From: Crocinitomicaceae bacterium | Lineage (GTDB): Bacteria; Bacteroidota; Bacteroidia; Flavobacteriales_D; Crocinitomicaceae | Direction of reading: 5' to 3' | DNA length: 64,000 nt | NCBI GenBank assembly: GCA_016719925.1 | Contig: JADJYC010000002.1 | Coordinates: 817,298 to 881,297 of the forward strand | Shown: piece by piece, positions 8,705 to 17,594 of the stretch | Layout: every line of letters begins with the position of its first letter | How positions within the stretch are numbered: position 1 is the first letter of the stretch | Translations under genes and position numbers: made by a program | Notes under the pieces: generated by a model | Databases searched by the model: none | The model's input: only the letters and a program-made list of their open reading frames with translations | Told to the model about the DNA's origin: nothing

Positions 8705-9984
8705 TAGCGGCATTTTTTATAAAAGTATTCTATTTTCTGATGAAGCAAAATCAATTCTTCATCGCTTACATTTTCAACATTTTCAAATTTTCTGAAAAGC
8801 GTAAATATTTCTCTGATTTTTTCTTTTTCAATTTGTGATTTCACTGAAACTTTTTCAATGAATTTTTCATCCGGAGTTTTGGAGATGATATAATAATGGT
8901 CAGCTATAAAATTCAGGAATGTTTTTTCTTTAAGTCGGATAAGTTTGTAATGCTTGTTTTCCTGCTGATAAAGAGATGAAAGCGTATTGATATAACCAAG
9001 TGAAGTGTTTTCTTTTGATTCAGCGGCAGGAATTATTTTCTGCATGCGTTTTCCTTTGAAGACACCGTAAAGAACTGCGCCTGCAAGCAATACAAACAAT
9101 GCCCACGTAAGCGGAGGATGCTCAAGTATAAATTGAAGAATACTTTGTCTTTTTTCACCGCCTGTTCCGTCACCTTCTGAATTATCATCAAATGCGTGAT
9201 TGCGCAGATTGTATTTATCCCATTGCACACGTCCGGGAGGAATATGCTTGAGAATATTTTCAGCATATTCAAAACCGTTGCGTTTCATTAAGGAAATGTT
9301 GGTGAACAGGTAAGGAGTACTATGTAAAAATATAGTTCCGCCGGCGTATTTTACTTTGAGAAAATTGCATTGTCCCTTGGTGTTTTCGCCTAATGCATAA
9401 ACAGTATCATCACCGTACAAATCAAAATTCATCATATTGAAATAGTACCAGGCTCTGGTTGATTTTGCGTTATTGAAAATAAATTCAGATTTATACCTTT
9501 TATTGCTTAATGACGGATGAATAAATTTGAAGTACTGCACTGAATCTATGAGTGGTTCAGCCGGAGCAAAAACAGAGTCAGCATCAAGCATTATTTTGTA
9601 AAGAAAATCTGTTGGAAAATATTCGCAGGACATAAAAACGGTATTGCCGTTTCTTACAAATTCATAGAGAAAATCTGTTGATTCATAGCTGAGATAATTT
9701 TCCAGTCCGACAAAAAAGTAGATGTCATTAACCTCGGGATCATCTTCCAGCTGATCTTCCAGTTTTTTATTTATCTGAAGAAAATTTCCAAATAAACCTG
9801 CTGTATCCAAAAGTTCTTTCAGTACAAATGTGCCATACGGTCCTTTATCAGCAGGGTTGTAGGTTTCAGACCAATTATCAGAAACATATTTTTGTTCTTT
9901 TTCTTTTCCGCCAAACCAATAGAGCAGCAGTACAAATAAAAGTACAACTCCGGCAACGATTCCTATTTTGGCGTATTTATTCAA
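8704..9984 (-). CDS. DUF4350 domain membrane protein
   Basis: A 426-residue protein with an N-terminal membrane helix (GIVAGVVLLFVLLLYWFGG), a DUF4350-like region beginning TYNPADKGPYGTFVLKELL, a second helix (TWALFVLLAGAVLYGVF) near residue 295 and a cytoplasmic helical tail. DUF4350 proteins are regularly encoded between DUF4129 and MoxR genes in Bacteroidota. The gene starts two bases after DUF4129 ends and overlaps the MoxR start. It may be a periplasmic sensing or structural part of the MoxR complex; no enzymatic motif is seen. Confidence 0.85.
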   Translation of the reverse strand: MNKYAKIGIVAGVVLLFVLLLYWFGGKEKEQKYVSDNWSETYNPADKGPYGTFVLKELLDTAGLFGNFLQINKKLEDQLEDDPEVNDIYFFVGLENYLSYESTDFLYEFVRNGNTVFMSCEYFPTDFLYKIMLDADSVFAPAEPLIDSVQYFKFIHPSLSNKRYKSEFIFNNAKSTRAWYYFNMMNFDLYGDDTVYALGENTKGQCNFLKVKYAGGTIFLHSTPYLFTNISLMKRNGFEYAENILKHIPPGRVQWDKYNLRNHAFDDNSEGDGTGGEKRQSILQFILEHPPLTWALFVLLAGAVLYGVFKGKRMQKIIPAAESKENTSLGYINTLSSLYQQENKHYKLIRLKEKTFLNFIADHYYIISKTPDEKFIEKVSVKSQIEKEKIREIFTLFRKFENVENVSDEELILLHQKIEYFYKKCR

Positions 9985-9986
9985 GG

Positions 9987-10797
9987 TTAATGTACTCCAA
10001 GTTTATCCAGAAGTCTGGTGAATTCCGGTTTGATTTTTTCAAATGTGGGCTGATCAATTTCTCTTTTTCCGTACCAGATTATTTCAAAATAACCAACTGA
10101 CTGATTGAATAAATTGTATTCTGGTTTTCCATTCATTTCACGCAGATACTGAAAATTGGTTTTGTCTTTTTCCCAGCGTATCCAGTTTTTTTGAGAGAGA
10201 TCACGAATGATGAAAATGAAATAAATTCTAATAGCACCCCGGTAATCACCTTTGCTGAGTGCCTCCTGTAAAAGCCGCTGCAATTCAGAAAGCGGAATTT
10301 CTGATGGAGCCTGTTCTTCCAGATTTATATGAACTATCTTTTTACCATCCCGTTTGTTATTGACAAAGAGATAAAAAATTAATACCGCGAGCAGAACAAT
10401 AAACAGTCCTAAAAAAACATATCCCAGCGTACCTAACCCGTTGAATACACTTGGTGAAACAGATACATTAGGTGATGACGGCGGGCTGTATTCATAATCT
10501 TCATCATTTCTGGGACTGCTTCCGTCATAATTTCCTCCGTCTCCCTGTCCGTTTCCGCCGCTTCCGTTTCCATTCTGATTACCGTATTTTTTTTTGCTCT
10601 TTGCGGTATTCTTCATCTGACTCATAAGTCCATTGTCTTCCTGGTCCGTCAGGCTGACTTTCATAGCGGATATTTTTTCTGATTTCTTCCCATTTGTTTT
10701 CATCCAGTTTATGGCGATAAAGCTGATCATCATCCTGTGCAAATGATATTGCTGAAGGAAAAATAAATAATGCGATATGGAATAAAATCCTATTCAA
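9987..10797 (-). CDS. DUF4129 domain protein, one frameshift
   Basis: The N-terminal part reads from a TTG at 10797 (signal peptide NRILFHIALFIFPSAISFA), which overlaps the SpoIIM stop. The frame breaks in a run of nine T (plus strand, about 10586-10594). With eight T the protein continues as QKKYGNQNG into a Gly/Asn-rich linker, a membrane helix (FLGLFIVLLAVLIFYLF) and a C-terminal DUF4129 domain (YRGAIRIYFIFII). DUF4129 proteins belong to MoxR/DUF58 operons and are thought to sit in the membrane. The product is about 270 residues. The extra base in a long homopolymer points to a sequencing error. Confidence 0.78.
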
Positions 10798-12665
10798 AGT
10801 CAAGTGCGTTTTCCATGGTTCGGTTGCGCTTTCCAAAATGATCCAGTTTCTGATAAAGTCCTTTTGCGGTTTTCTTTTCGTCAGAAGAATAATAACAAAG
10901 AGAAAATGAAAGAAAACAAATGCAGAGCATGAAGAAAATAAAAAGGATATAGGCAATACTGGAAATACAAGCCATTACAATAGCATAATCGTCAGTAGTT
11001 GTTACCAGAAATTCTTTGATGACTGTGAGAAACAAATCCAGAAAACCCATGATAGGATTCTGCAGAAAGAAAAAGAAAATCACTGTGATCAGCATAAAAA
11101 GCATAAATGATCCAAGTCCATCTCCGTAGGCTCCGTTTCCTAGTGTAAAACATCTTCCAAACGCATTGAAGAAATTGGTTTTTTCAATATGAATAATCGA
11201 TGGAATCATAAATAAAAACGGAGCAATAAATGCCGCAAAAAACAACAGGAGGCCGTTTGAAAAAATCATGATGCTGAAAACCATCAGCGCAAATATATAG
11301 ACCCAGAAAAAGTACCTGATCATATATCTGAAATAATTTGGGAGCAAAGATTCATCTGATTCATCATGCAGGACAAAATGAACGGCAGAAATTAACAGGG
11401 TGAGCAGAACAGGCCATCCGAATAATTTGATAAAATGAAAGTCGCGTCCGGTTCCAAAAAGTGATCCCAGATTTTGATACCAGGTCAGGTATGCAGAGTC
11501 AAAACGATTTGAGTCAATAAAATAAATGACACCAATCAGCACAAGAGCAAGAGGAAGAACAACGGAAAAAAATATGCGGGAAAGTTTAGTGACTTTTGAA
11601 ACAAACAGATAAAATGTATCTGTAAAAACTTCTCCTACATTTCTGATTTTATGCCATTCAATTTTACGTGTTGGAATGAATCTCGGAACTTCTTTCAACT
11701 CAACTTTTTCAGGATATCTTTTTGCCACAGCAAACGGATATACCACATAGTAAAGTATCATAACGGCAAAACAAAATAAAATCAAAAGCAACTTTATCGG
11801 GTCAGGAATTGACAGGTAGTGCCGTGTAACATAACTTTCCAAAAATCCGGCAATAATAAAAAACGGAATCAGACTTAACATGATCATCAATCCGCGTTTA
11901 GCGGTGAAGACAAGTGACTGAACTCTTGAATAGGATTTAGGAAACACCAAACCACTTCCCACGGTTATTCCAGCAGCCCCTGCTATTATGATTGCTGATA
12001 TTTCAAATGCGCCGTGAATCCAAATAGCAAGAAAAGATGTTAGTAAAACGCCGTTGGTTTTAAAGAACCACTGAAAAGCCCCCAGCATAATTCCATTGTA
12101 GAGAAGCATGAAATAGGTAAAGATGGTAAATGTGATTCCGCACGCAAAAACAATAAATGCAACGCGGATATTGTTGATTGTTATTTGCCAGAACATGCCA
12201 CCGCTGGGTGAATCTCCGTACACACCCATTGGATTTCCGTTTGCAATATTGTCAAGTGTGGTTTCAACGTAACCGTCACCAACAATGACCCGCAAAAAAT
12301 TGTTGTCATATTCCTGTGAAACAGCGCCAATCAGGGCTGCCAGCAAAACAAATAAAAATGCGGTGAGCAAATTAAATCTTGCGCGGTACATTTCAAGCGG
12401 AACTGTTTCTGTCCAGAATTTTGTAAAACTTCCAAGCGGTTGCCGGCGCTGTTTATACAAACTTGTAAAGACACCCTGTGCAAGCTGATTTAAGTAAACG
12501 CGGACAGATCTTCTAGGATAAAATGTTTTGGCATAAGAAAGGTCTTCTGTTATTTCAGTAAAAAAGTTCAGCCACTTCATCCGGGTCATTGGAATTACTT
12601 CCCGACAGTTTTTCAAACCGGGCCCACTTCTTTTTATTTTGCTGTATAAAGGCTGTTTCTTTCAA
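10790..12665 (-). CDS. SpoIIM-domain multi-pass membrane protein, one frameshift near the N-terminus
   Basis: The conserved N-terminus reads from a TTG at 12665 (KETAFIQQNKKKWARFEKL, then DPDEVAELFTEITED). It shifts frame in a run of six A (plus strand, about 12560-12565), where five would keep the frame. The first half is a SpoIIM-type domain with FWQITINNIRVAF and IWIHGAFEISAIIIAGAAG. The second half adds roughly six more membrane helices after residue 320, giving about 625 residues, nearly twice the length of a simple SpoIIM domain. It is the first gene of the operon and overlaps DUF4129 by eight bases. In this setting SpoIIM is a MoxR-operon component, not a sporulation factor. Confidence 0.8.
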
Positions 12666-12802
12666 GGCAGATAAAAGTAATAAAATTGCTTAGATGTTCA
12701 TGTCAGAATTTAAAATCTAGAATTGGTGTAATGCATTAATAGTTAACATTTAATGTTTTAAAAGTTCAAACAGCTTGTCTTTCTGCACATCTGAGTGTGC
12801 CT

Positions 12803-12810
12803 TAACTTTG
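12803..12810 (+). promoter_or_regulatory. -7 promoter element TAACTTTG before mscL
   Basis: TAACTTTG matches TAnnTTTG and lies 16 bases before the mscL ATG. No clear -33 TTTG is seen at the right distance. Confidence 0.45.
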
Positions 12811-12826
12811 CTGAAAACTGTTAAAA

Positions 12827-13200
12827 ATGATAAAAGAATTCAAAGCATTTATTTTACGCGGCAATGTGGTTGATTTGGCTGTTGCAGTAATTATCGGAGC
12901 CGCATTTGGCGCCATTGTAAGTTCACTTGTGACTGATGTGATCACACCATTAATGTTAAATCCACTGATGGAAAACTCCATGTAAGCAAACTGGAAGAAG
13001 TTGCCTGGAACGGAGTTTTATATGGAAAGTTTATAGCAACGGTGATCAATTTTGTTGTGGTTGCATTTGTGATTTTTCTGATGGTAAAAGGGATGAATAA
13101 GATGATCAAAAAGAAAGAAGAAGCCCCTGCTCCAAAAGAGCCAACCAATGAAGAAAAACTTTTGACGGAAATTCGTGATCTTTTAAAATCAAAACAATGA
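12827..13200 (+). CDS. mscL: large-conductance mechanosensitive channel MscL, one frameshift
   Basis: MscL opens under membrane tension to release solutes during osmotic downshock. The N-terminal signature is clear ([20 protein letters not shown], then [15 protein letters not shown]) and forms helix 1. Near 12960 one base is missing. The reading then continues in the next frame as [21 protein letters not shown], helix 2 ([21 protein letters not shown]) and the cytoplasmic tail ([14 protein letters not shown]). The rebuilt length, about 124 residues, is normal. The stop overlaps the ATG of the DUF3078 gene (ATGA). Sequencing error is likely. Confidence 0.88.
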
Positions 13201-14168
13201 AATTAGTTGCTTCGGTTTTATTTTTACTTCTGCCATTTTATGGTGTTGTTCAGATAACAGAAAAAGAAGATGTATTGAAAACACATCGCGCTGATTCGCT
13301 TGATGGTTGGAAAAAAGGCGGATACACGGCTCTTAATATTTCTCAGGTAGGTTTGACTAACTGGGCAGCCGGTGGACAAAGTTCAATTGCCTTAAATGGA
13401 ATTGTGAGTCTCTACGGAAATTTAAAAAGAGGTTATTCAACCTGGGATAATTCGATTGATTTGGGTTATGGAATTCTCAGACAGGGTAGCGGTGTTGCTT
13501 TAAAAAATGGTGTATTCATGAAAACGGATGACAAGATTGATCTTGTTTCCAAGTACGGAAGAAAAGCATCTGAAAAATGGTATTATGCCGGATTGATCAA
13601 TTTCAATACACAATCAACACCTGGATATACTTATCCCAATGATTCATTGGTCATTTCCAGATTTATGGCACCGGCTTATTTACTGGGTGCTGCCGGAATG
13701 GATTTTAAACCGGCCGAATATTTTACTGCGTTTATTTCTCCAATTACACTGAAAACAACTTTTGTTAATGATGATTCACTGGCTGATGCCGGAGCTTACG
13801 GAGTGGAAAAGGCAGTATTTGATAATACCGGCATTAAAATTCTTTCAGGGTCCAAGTATCGTTTTGAGTATGGCGGATATATCAGATTATCTTTCAAAAA
13901 GACTATCATGGAAAATATCACCATTACTTCCAAACTCAGTTTGTTTTCCAATTACGCCAACAAACCGCAGAATTTAGATGTGAACTGGGAAAATCTGATA
14001 GAGTTAAAAGTGAATAAATACATAGCCTGCAGTATTTCTACACATCTCATTTATGATGATGATATCAGTATTACAGATGCTGATGGAAATACCGGACCGC
14101 GCACACAATTCAAAGAGGTCGTAGGTGTTGGCTTCTCTTATAAGTTTGCCAAACCGTTTGTTAAATAA
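13197..14168 (+). CDS. DUF3078 family secreted or outer-membrane protein
   Basis: A 323-residue protein with a signal peptide ([20 protein letters not shown]) and the DUF3078 hallmark [20 protein letters not shown]. The remainder alternates aromatic and polar residues, as in beta-barrel proteins, and ends in [12 protein letters not shown]3078 proteins are common, uncharacterised envelope proteins of Bacteroidota. It is coupled to mscL by a four-base overlap. Frame intact. Role unknown; an outer-membrane barrel is the best guess. Confidence 0.8.
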   Translation: MKLVASVLFLLLPFYGVVQITEKEDVLKTHRADSLDGWKKGGYTALNISQVGLTNWAAGGQSSIALNGIVSLYGNLKRGYSTWDNSIDLGYGILRQGSGVALKNGVFMKTDDKIDLVSKYGRKASEKWYYAGLINFNTQSTPGYTYPNDSLVISRFMAPAYLLGAAGMDFKPAEYFTAFISPITLKTTFVNDDSLADAGAYGVEKAVFDNTGIKILSGSKYRFEYGGYIRLSFKKTIMENITITSKLSLFSNYANKPQNLDVNWENLIELKVNKYIACSISTHLIYDDDISITDADGNTGPRTQFKEVVGVGFSYKFAKPFVK

Positions 14169-14264
14169 CTAACGGCGCTTCCAAAACGTGTTCAATCAAT
14201 CTGATTTAAGGTAAATTTAACATCGTTTGTCTTTTATAATGATGTATTCAACCGTTGAATTCTG

Positions 14265-14272
14265 TAACTTTG
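14265..14272 (+). promoter_or_regulatory. -7 promoter element TAACTTTG before the secreted cysteine-rich protein
   Basis: TAACTTTG sits 58 bases before the ATG at 14330 in the 161-base gap after the DUF3078 gene. A -33 element at proper spacing is not evident. Confidence 0.4.
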
Positions 14273-14329
14273 TCGACTGTAATTGGTATACTTATTGCTA
14301 TAAGGTATACTCTGAAACTTAAAAACTGA

Positions 14330-15148
14330 ATGATGATGCGTGTTGGAAGCTGGATTAAAAGAACTGCTGTTGTTGTTATTGCATTAGGGGTTACTCCTTT
14401 TGTAAAGGCAAATATTTCTGTGGAAGGACATTATCAGGGGAAAAACCTGATTGTTCAAAGTCCCGTTAATGAAGATGGTTTTGGATATTGTGTAAGTCGT
14501 GTGACCGTGAACGGACAGCCGTCATCTGCGACACTTCAGACAAGCGCTTTTCTGATTGACATGGCGGAGTTTAATATTGCTTTGGGTGATGAGGTACTGG
14601 TTGTAGTTGAGCATGAAGAAGGGTGCAAACCAAAACTTTTAAATCCGGAAGTATTATTACCAAAAAGCACATTCAGTCTTGAACAAATTTCTTGTTCACC
14701 TGAAGGTCATTTAACATGGAAAACTACCGGTGAGTCGGGTAAACTTGCATATCAGGTAGAACAGTTCAAATGGAATAAATGGGTTGTTATTGGTGAAGTA
14801 GAAGGAACAGGGGACAATGGAAAAAGTTCATACGAATTCAATGTTTCACCTCATTCAGGTGAAAATAAAATCAGAGTGAGTCAAACAGATAATTCTGGTA
14901 AGAAGAGAACTTCTGATGAAGTAACATTTGTATGTGATGCTTGTCCTGAACCGCATATTGAAACGAGTGATGAAGGTGTTGTTTTTGAAAACAACGGCAA
15001 GCAGGTAAAAACAAAGTACGAAGTATTTGATGCTTACGGGAATGTTGTAAAACGCGGAATGAATTCTGTCATTATTTTTAATAATCTGAAAAAAGGAGTT
15101 TATCACGTGAACTACGATAACAAGTATGAGCGCTTCATCAATGAATAA
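14330..15148 (+). CDS. secreted cysteine-rich protein with T9SS-like C-terminal domain; paralog of the 50233-51043 gene
   Basis: A 272-residue exported protein with a signal peptide ending at about VKA (residue 25). The N-terminal domain has VEGHYQGKNLIVQSP, EDGFGYC and EEGCKPKLLNPEVLLPKSTF. A middle fibronectin-like region contains TTGESGKLAYQVEQFKWNKW and SPHSGENK, followed by CDACPEP. The C-terminus (YEVFDAYGNVVKRG, then LKKGVYHVNYDNKYERF) resembles a type A T9SS sorting domain. Several Cys could form disulfides outside the cell. The 50233-51043 gene encodes a close relative with the same layout. Function unknown; probably surface-attached or secreted by T9SS. Confidence 0.72.
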   Translation: MMMRVGSWIKRTAVVVIALGVTPFVKANISVEGHYQGKNLIVQSPVNEDGFGYCVSRVTVNGQPSSATLQTSAFLIDMAEFNIALGDEVLVVVEHEEGCKPKLLNPEVLLPKSTFSLEQISCSPEGHLTWKTTGESGKLAYQVEQFKWNKWVVIGEVEGTGDNGKSSYEFNVSPHSGENKIRVSQTDNSGKKRTSDEVTFVCDACPEPHIETSDEGVVFENNGKQVKTKYEVFDAYGNVVKRGMNSVIIFNNLKKGVYHVNYDNKYERFINE

Positions 15149-15206
15149 TGTCTGAGAAAATATTTTTTGAGAGGGGAGGCTTTTGCCCTTTTTTTTTACA
15201 AAAAAA

Positions 15207-15230
15207 CATCCCGCTTCTGACTGCGGGATG
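15207..15230 (-). terminator. terminator hairpin, best oriented for the minus strand
   Basis: Stems CATCCCGC (15207-15214) and GCGGGATG (15223-15230) form a perfect 8-base-pair hairpin. On the minus strand it is followed by a run of seven T, the classic intrinsic terminator. On the plus strand no T run follows, so it fits a minus-strand RNA ending here better than the plus gene ending at 15148. Confidence 0.65.
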
Positions 15231-15400
15231 CTCTTCTGTTATGAAACCGGTAAATAGAAATGGCGAAGCATGCTGACCCAAAAAAGTGTGTGTGAATAAA
15301 AGCTTCAATTAGGCCATTTCAATTTTACCTTCTGCTTGTTAATCTGATACTGTATGTTGCAAAAAATAAAAAGTAACCTTTTGTTTTTTGGAATTTAGAA
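15231..15400 (-). ncRNA. candidate structured RNA upstream of a terminator
   Basis: On the minus strand nested complementary blocks are visible. GGTAAA pairs with TTTACC, GAAATGGC with GCCATTTC and GAAGC with GCTTC, in proper nesting order, together about 19 pairs (plus-strand 15251-15330). The terminator at 15207-15230 follows. No ORF of note is present. I do not recognise a known family. A 5' end and a promoter are not clear, so the boundaries are rough. It could also be chance pairing in an intergenic spacer. Confidence 0.28.
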
Positions 15401-15405
15401 AAAAA

Positions 15406-15438
15406 CAAAAGTCCTCCACATCCCGTGAAAGACTTTTG
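15406..15438 (-). terminator. terminator-like hairpin on the minus strand
   Basis: Stems CAAAAGTC (15406-15413) and GACTTTTG (15431-15438) with a 17-base loop. On the minus strand the hairpin is followed by a seven-T run, so it would end a transcript coming from the tRNA side. Confidence 0.45.
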
Positions 15439-15580
15439 CCGTTACATTAGTTGAGATACTTTTCTGTATCAGCCGTAATTGCCGAGATTACAACCAAAGA
15501 ATAAGAACTCAATTGGGAGCTTGCTGAAGGCTCTGATTGTATATGTCTGGAAATTTTACAGGTAACCACCAGAAATTAAA
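15439..15580 (-). ncRNA. second candidate structured RNA downstream of tRNA-Asn
   Basis: On the minus strand small hairpins follow each other: TCTGG/CCAGA, GAGC/GCTC, GTAAT/ATTAC and GATAC/GTATC. The terminator-like hairpin at 15406-15438 comes next. There is no coding potential. It could be a short RNA, a processed tail of the tRNA transcript, or an unstructured spacer with chance repeats. No family recognised. Confidence 0.22.
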
Positions 15581-15581
15581 A

Positions 15582-15611
15582 AACCTCAGTATTCTTTCGA
15601 TTACTGAGGTT
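15582..15611 (-). terminator. terminator of the tRNA-Asn gene
   Basis: Ten-base perfect stems AACCTCAGTA (15582-15591) and TACTGAGGTT (15602-15611). Read on the minus strand the hairpin is followed by a T-rich tract, and it starts eight bases after the tRNA 3' end. Confidence 0.75.
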
Positions 15612-15619
15612 TATTTTTG

Positions 15620-15693
15620 CTCTCCCTGCTGGACTTGAACCAGCGACCCTCTGATTAACAGTCAGATGCTCTAACCAACTGAGCTAAGGAAGA
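15620..15693 (-). tRNA. tRNA-Asn (anticodon GTT)
   Basis: Read on the minus strand, all arms are present. The acceptor TCTTCCT pairs with AGGGAGA (one G-U). The D arm is GCTCAGTTGGTTAGAGC, the anticodon stem CTGAC with loop containing GTT pairs with the strand after TAATC, and the T arm is GCTGG-TTCAAGT-CCAGC. The discriminator is G and no CCA is encoded. The anticodon GTT reads AAC/AAT, giving asparagine. Confidence 0.95.
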
Positions 15694-15713
15694 ATTTTCG
15701 CTAAAAGCGAGGG

Positions 15714-15721
15714 CAAATATA
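15714..15721 (-). promoter_or_regulatory. -7 promoter element TATATTTG before tRNA-Asn
   Basis: The minus strand reads TATATTTG here, 21 bases before the tRNA 5' end. A TTTG on the minus strand (plus 15737-15740) lies 15 bases further upstream, slightly short for a -33 element. Confidence 0.5.
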
Positions 15722-15906
15722 GCTAATTAATCTTGGCAAAATCAAGCAAAACGAAAGTTTTTTTCACTGAAGCCGGCCTTTTCTAATTTGAAAGTCAATT
15801 TCTGTTAGGTTTATCACTTGAATCTGAAATGTCTGCAGCATCTGAAAGAAGTATGTATAACGGACGAAACTTTTTAATCTAGCCAAATGAATTGAGAATG
15901 ACTTAT

Positions 15907-15914
15907 TAGATTTG
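15907..15914 (+). promoter_or_regulatory. -7 promoter element TAGATTTG
   Basis: TAGATTTG matches TAnnTTTG and lies 14 bases before the ATG of the lipoprotein gene at 15929. No convincing -33 element. The 213 bases between it and the tRNA hold nothing else I can name. Confidence 0.45.
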
Positions 15915-15928
15915 TCTCAAACATTTCT

Positions 15929-16471
15929 ATGAGAGATTATTTATTATTAAGCATTTTCTTTTTTACTCTAAGTGGATGCAATAAAATCCATCAAAAGCAC
16001 ATGCTTATGGAGCAAGACGGGTATTGGCTTTTAACAGAAGAAAGAGTTCAAATCACTCATCTATATAGTGGTTTGATTTGCGATACCACTTTTTACAATG
16101 CGGGATTTTTTGATTTTGCAACTCATTCCAGAAAAGAAAAAAAGGAATATAAAAAGGCCGGACATGCTCAGTGGGATTTTAAAGGTGATGTTATTTTTTC
16201 TTTGATGCATCCAAACCTGAGTCCTGAATTTACGGATTCAAACGGTGTGGAATTGTATGACTTTGTTCCTACTGACGGTGCTTATATGTGGGAAACCGAG
16301 CAATGGTATTTTCTAAAACTGAAAATGTGGTTTAATTCTACCAAAGTAACGGTGATAGAAAATTCAGCTGATAAACAAATTCTGGAGTATGATGCACTTG
16401 AAATTGATCGTGCGGAATATGGGATGAATATTTCATCTGTTTTATTCACCTTAACACTGGAAAGACCATGA
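15929..16471 (+). CDS. hypothetical lipoprotein
   Basis: A 180-residue protein with a lipoprotein signal (LLLSIFFFTLSGC, lipobox LSGC at residue 17). The mature part is mixed alpha/beta with aromatic-rich stretches (MWETEQWYFLKLKMWF) and no catalytic motif I recognise. The length and the end LTLTLERP suggest a small lipocalin- or META-like beta fold, but this is only an impression. It overlaps the LVIVD-repeat gene by four bases (ATGA), so the two are translated together and may act as a surface pair. Frame intact. Confidence 0.6.
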   Translation: MRDYLLLSIFFFTLSGCNKIHQKHMLMEQDGYWLLTEERVQITHLYSGLICDTTFYNAGFFDFATHSRKEKKEYKKAGHAQWDFKGDVIFSLMHPNLSPEFTDSNGVELYDFVPTDGAYMWETEQWYFLKLKMWFNSTKVTVIENSADKQILEYDALEIDRAEYGMNISSVLFTLTLERP

Positions 16472-17506
16472 AAAAGTTAGGTTGGTTATTTGTTTTGTTA
16501 GTTTGATTTCCTGTAATAAAGAAAAGTACCTACTGCATTGGAAGGAATGACTGTTATGGATACTGAAGGATATGAATTGTATACTTCAGTTGGTGATAAC
16601 ACGGTGATAACGGAAGATGGTTATTTCTTTGTGAACTCTGTAGAAGGAGGATTGTTCAGGTTTGATTTGAACGGGTATGCATATGGTCAGAATATGATGC
16701 AGTTTCTGCCTCCGAATAATGAACCCTGGAAATCCAACTCAGCAGGAATGCACTATCATGAAAATCAAATCTACTTCATAAAAGAGGATAGCATTTTTGT
16801 TTATGATACAGATACAGATGATAACGTAAATCCCTCACGTATCATCAGAATTGGAGACGGGGAATTAATCAGAATGATGGATATTGAAGGAGATCAACTT
16901 TATGCAACAGATGATTACAAAAATATTTACGTTGCTGATCTGACAGGAATCGACAGTGCGCAATATGATACAACCGTTTTTATTGCTCCTTTTCAGTCAA
17001 GTGTGGCCACGCCAAATTACCAGCTAATTCTGGATTATCATAACGGACATTTGTTCATGGAGTCAGATCGCGGTATTGATATAGCAGATGTTTCTGATCC
17101 TTCCAATGCTAAAGTAATTGCAACTATTGGTGGTGGATCAATGGCTGAATTCAGGATAGATGGCAATTATCTTTATCTGGCAGGATCACAAGTACATGGA
17201 AATAATCTTCAGGTATATGATATTACAAATCCGGCAGATCCGGTTTTACTTGCTGCAATTCCATATCTCGGTCAGGAAATGCTGATTGTGAAAGAAAGAA
17301 ATGAATTGTACGTTCAGCAGGCAGAAAAAATTCGTGTGTTTGATATTTCTGACCCGGCCTCAATTCAAAAGAAAGAAGTATTTAGTATCAATGGATTGTT
17401 CTATAATAATCTGTTGGGCGATATGGATATCCGCGGTGATTATTTATACCTGACTTCTGGTGTAGAGGTAACAAGCGGAATAGTTGTTTTTACTATTCCC
17501 CAGTAG
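16468..17506 (+). CDS. LVIVD-repeat beta-propeller lipoprotein, two frameshifts near the start
   Basis: The protein starts MKKLGWLFVLLV, then a lost T gives LISCNKEK (a lipobox), and a lost A near 16530 restores PTALEGMTVMD. From there about 320 residues read through. LVIVD-type repeats appear as IDIADVSDPSNAKVIATI, LQVYDITNPADPVLLAAI and IRVFDISDPASIQKK. Such repeats fold into a beta-propeller and often occur in surface proteins. The gene overlaps its partner by four bases. The frameshifts are both in homopolymer contexts and look like errors. Ligand unknown. Confidence 0.72.
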
Positions 17507-17594
17507 TAAATTCAAAAAATGAATTGTTTACAGATAGATTCGAAAAAAGAGATTTAGATAATTATTTTCTTCACCCAAGTTGAGCGTGAATAAG

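Noticed and set aside
15149..15206. GGGAGGC-TTTT-GCCC followed by T run as terminator of the 14330 gene
   Set aside because: The pairing is only a few bases deep and imperfect; plausible but too weak to list as a feature.
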